Assembly: GCA_009777245.1 (NCBI GenBank) | Contig: WRMF01000001.1 | Coordinates: 1 to 64,000 of the forward strand | Direction of reading: 5' to 3' | DNA: 64,000 nt | DNA from: Betaproteobacteria bacterium | GTDB taxonomy: Bacteria; Pseudomonadota; Gammaproteobacteria; Burkholderiales; Rhodocyclaceae | Shown here: one piece after another, positions 63,447 through 64,000 of the stretch | Layout of the letters: each line of letters starts with the position of its first letter | Position numbering within the stretch: the stretch's first letter is position 1 | Notes under the pieces: generated by a model | What the model was told of the DNA's origin: nothing | Databases searched by the model: none | The model's input: the letters and a program-made list of their open reading frames with translations, nothing else | Program-made: the position numbers and the translations under genes

Positions 63447-64000
63447 ATGACTTCTCCGCCCTTGCCGCCGGATTCACTGGCTCTTGCCTTTTGGCATGCC
63501 GCTAACAGCCTTGTCCGCGTCATGGCAGGGCAAAGTCTGGCGGATGGATTTTTGCAAAACATTCCGGCAGCGGCGCGCCCGGAAGCGCAGGATATGGTCT
63601 ATGGCTCCTTGCGCCGCTACGGACAGGGCGAGGCTCTGCTTTCGCCACTATTACGCAACATGCCCCGCCCCGGAATTCTGGCGTTGCTGTTGCTGGCAAT
63701 CTACCGGCTGGAGAGCCGCCCCGATACGGCGTACACCATCGTCAATCAGGCGGTGGCGGCGGCGGCCTTTCTGGAAGGCGGTCGTTACAAAAGCCTGACC
63801 AACGGCGTGTTGCGCCAATTCTTGAGGAGACGGGAAGAACTTTTCGCGGCCTTGCCGGAATCTGCACGGCTGTGTCATCCTGACTGGTGGGTCGCCAGAC
63901 TCAAAGTCGCCTATCCAAAAGTATGGTCAGAAATCATTGAGGCGGGCAATCAGCCGCCGCCGATGGCATTGAGGGTAAATCTTTGCCGAACCAACCGGGA
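63447..64000 (+). CDS. rsmB: 16S rRNA m5C967 methyltransferase RsmB, 5' part
   Basis: ATG 63447 opens a frame that continues without stop to the window edge (about 184 codons visible). The N-terminal NusB-like domain contains VMAGQSLADGFLQNIPAAAR, QDMVYGSLRRYGQGEALLSP, LLLLAIYRLESRPDTAYTIV and NQAVAAAAFLEGGRYKSLTN, then CHPDWWVARLKVAYPKVW and PPMALRVNLCRTNR just before the SAM-binding part. These are hallmarks of RsmB/Sun. The catalytic domain lies beyond the window. Confidence 0.92.
   Translation, partial: MTSPPLPPDSLALAFWHAANSLVRVMAGQSLADGFLQNIPAAARPEAQDMVYGSLRRYGQGEALLSPLLRNMPRPGILALLLLAIYRLESRPDTAYTIVNQAVAAAAFLEGGRYKSLTNGVLRQFLRRREELFAALPESARLCHPDWWVARLKVAYPKVWSEIIEAGNQPPPMALRVNLCRTNR

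Overview
The window looks like the chromosome of a flagellated, piliated Gram-negative, most likely a betaproteobacterium. Support comes from a classical betaproteobacterial porin (50720-51778), a BPSS1780-type membrane protein beside tRNA-Ser, the ubiK-comM pair, an rrn operon in the order 16S-Ile-Ala-23S, Hda, RapZ and the pilB-pilC-pilD cluster. I cannot fix the genus. No transposase, integrase, phage gene or CRISPR array was recognised, but intergenic regions are packed with short dispersed palindromic repeats.

Layout: (1) 1-4590, an rRNA operon on the minus strand. Its 23S gene, cut by the window edge, carries intervening sequences at both classical sites (helix 25 and helix 45). The helix-45 insert encodes a decayed S23-type four-helix-bundle protein with two in-frame stops. 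(2) 4.8-12.1 kb, minus strand: Bcr/CflA efflux pump, ComM/YifB, UbiK, a hybrid histidine kinase and an HD-GYP response regulator. (3) 12.2-15.1 kb: glyA, nrdR, ribD. (4) 15.4-41.5 kb: a flagellin gene followed by a 25-kb glycan/modification island. (5) 42-50 kb: lysC, tRNA-Ser, heptose adenylyltransferase, xseB-ispA-dxs, a HigBA-like toxin-antitoxin pair, folE2. (6) 50-59.5 kb: porin, orphan BrnA-like antitoxin, Gx transporter pair, rapZ, a lipoprotein with FlgO, MBL hydrolase with CitE-like lyase, hda, HAD phosphatase. (7) 59.5-64 kb: pilB, pilC, pilD and the 5' part of rsmB.

The most interesting part is the island. Flagellin is divergent from a TPR-OGT (GT41, SPINDLY-like) protein, which suggests O-glycosylation of flagellin in the cytoplasm. 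Downstream are an aminotransferase, an acetyltransferase, a Gfo/Idh/MocA oxidoreductase, an ATP-grasp ligase, two radical-SAM enzymes, several GT2 enzymes and two tandem methyltransferase-GT9 fusions. Five of these proteins share the same TPR module of about 150 residues. It is C-terminal on the two methyltransferase-GT9 fusions and on a GT2, internal in a 1180-residue methyltransferase-GT2-TPR-OGT-like protein, and N-terminal on a radical-SAM/SPASM protein. I infer a modular set of glycan enzymes tagged with one docking domain, perhaps all recruited to the same acceptor, such as flagellin or the OGT complex. The 1180-residue protein still contains, in frame, the ribosome-binding site and start codon of the free-standing GT2-TPR gene from which it seems to have been fused.

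Start codons, domain edges and repeat boundaries were judged by eye. No database search was possible.
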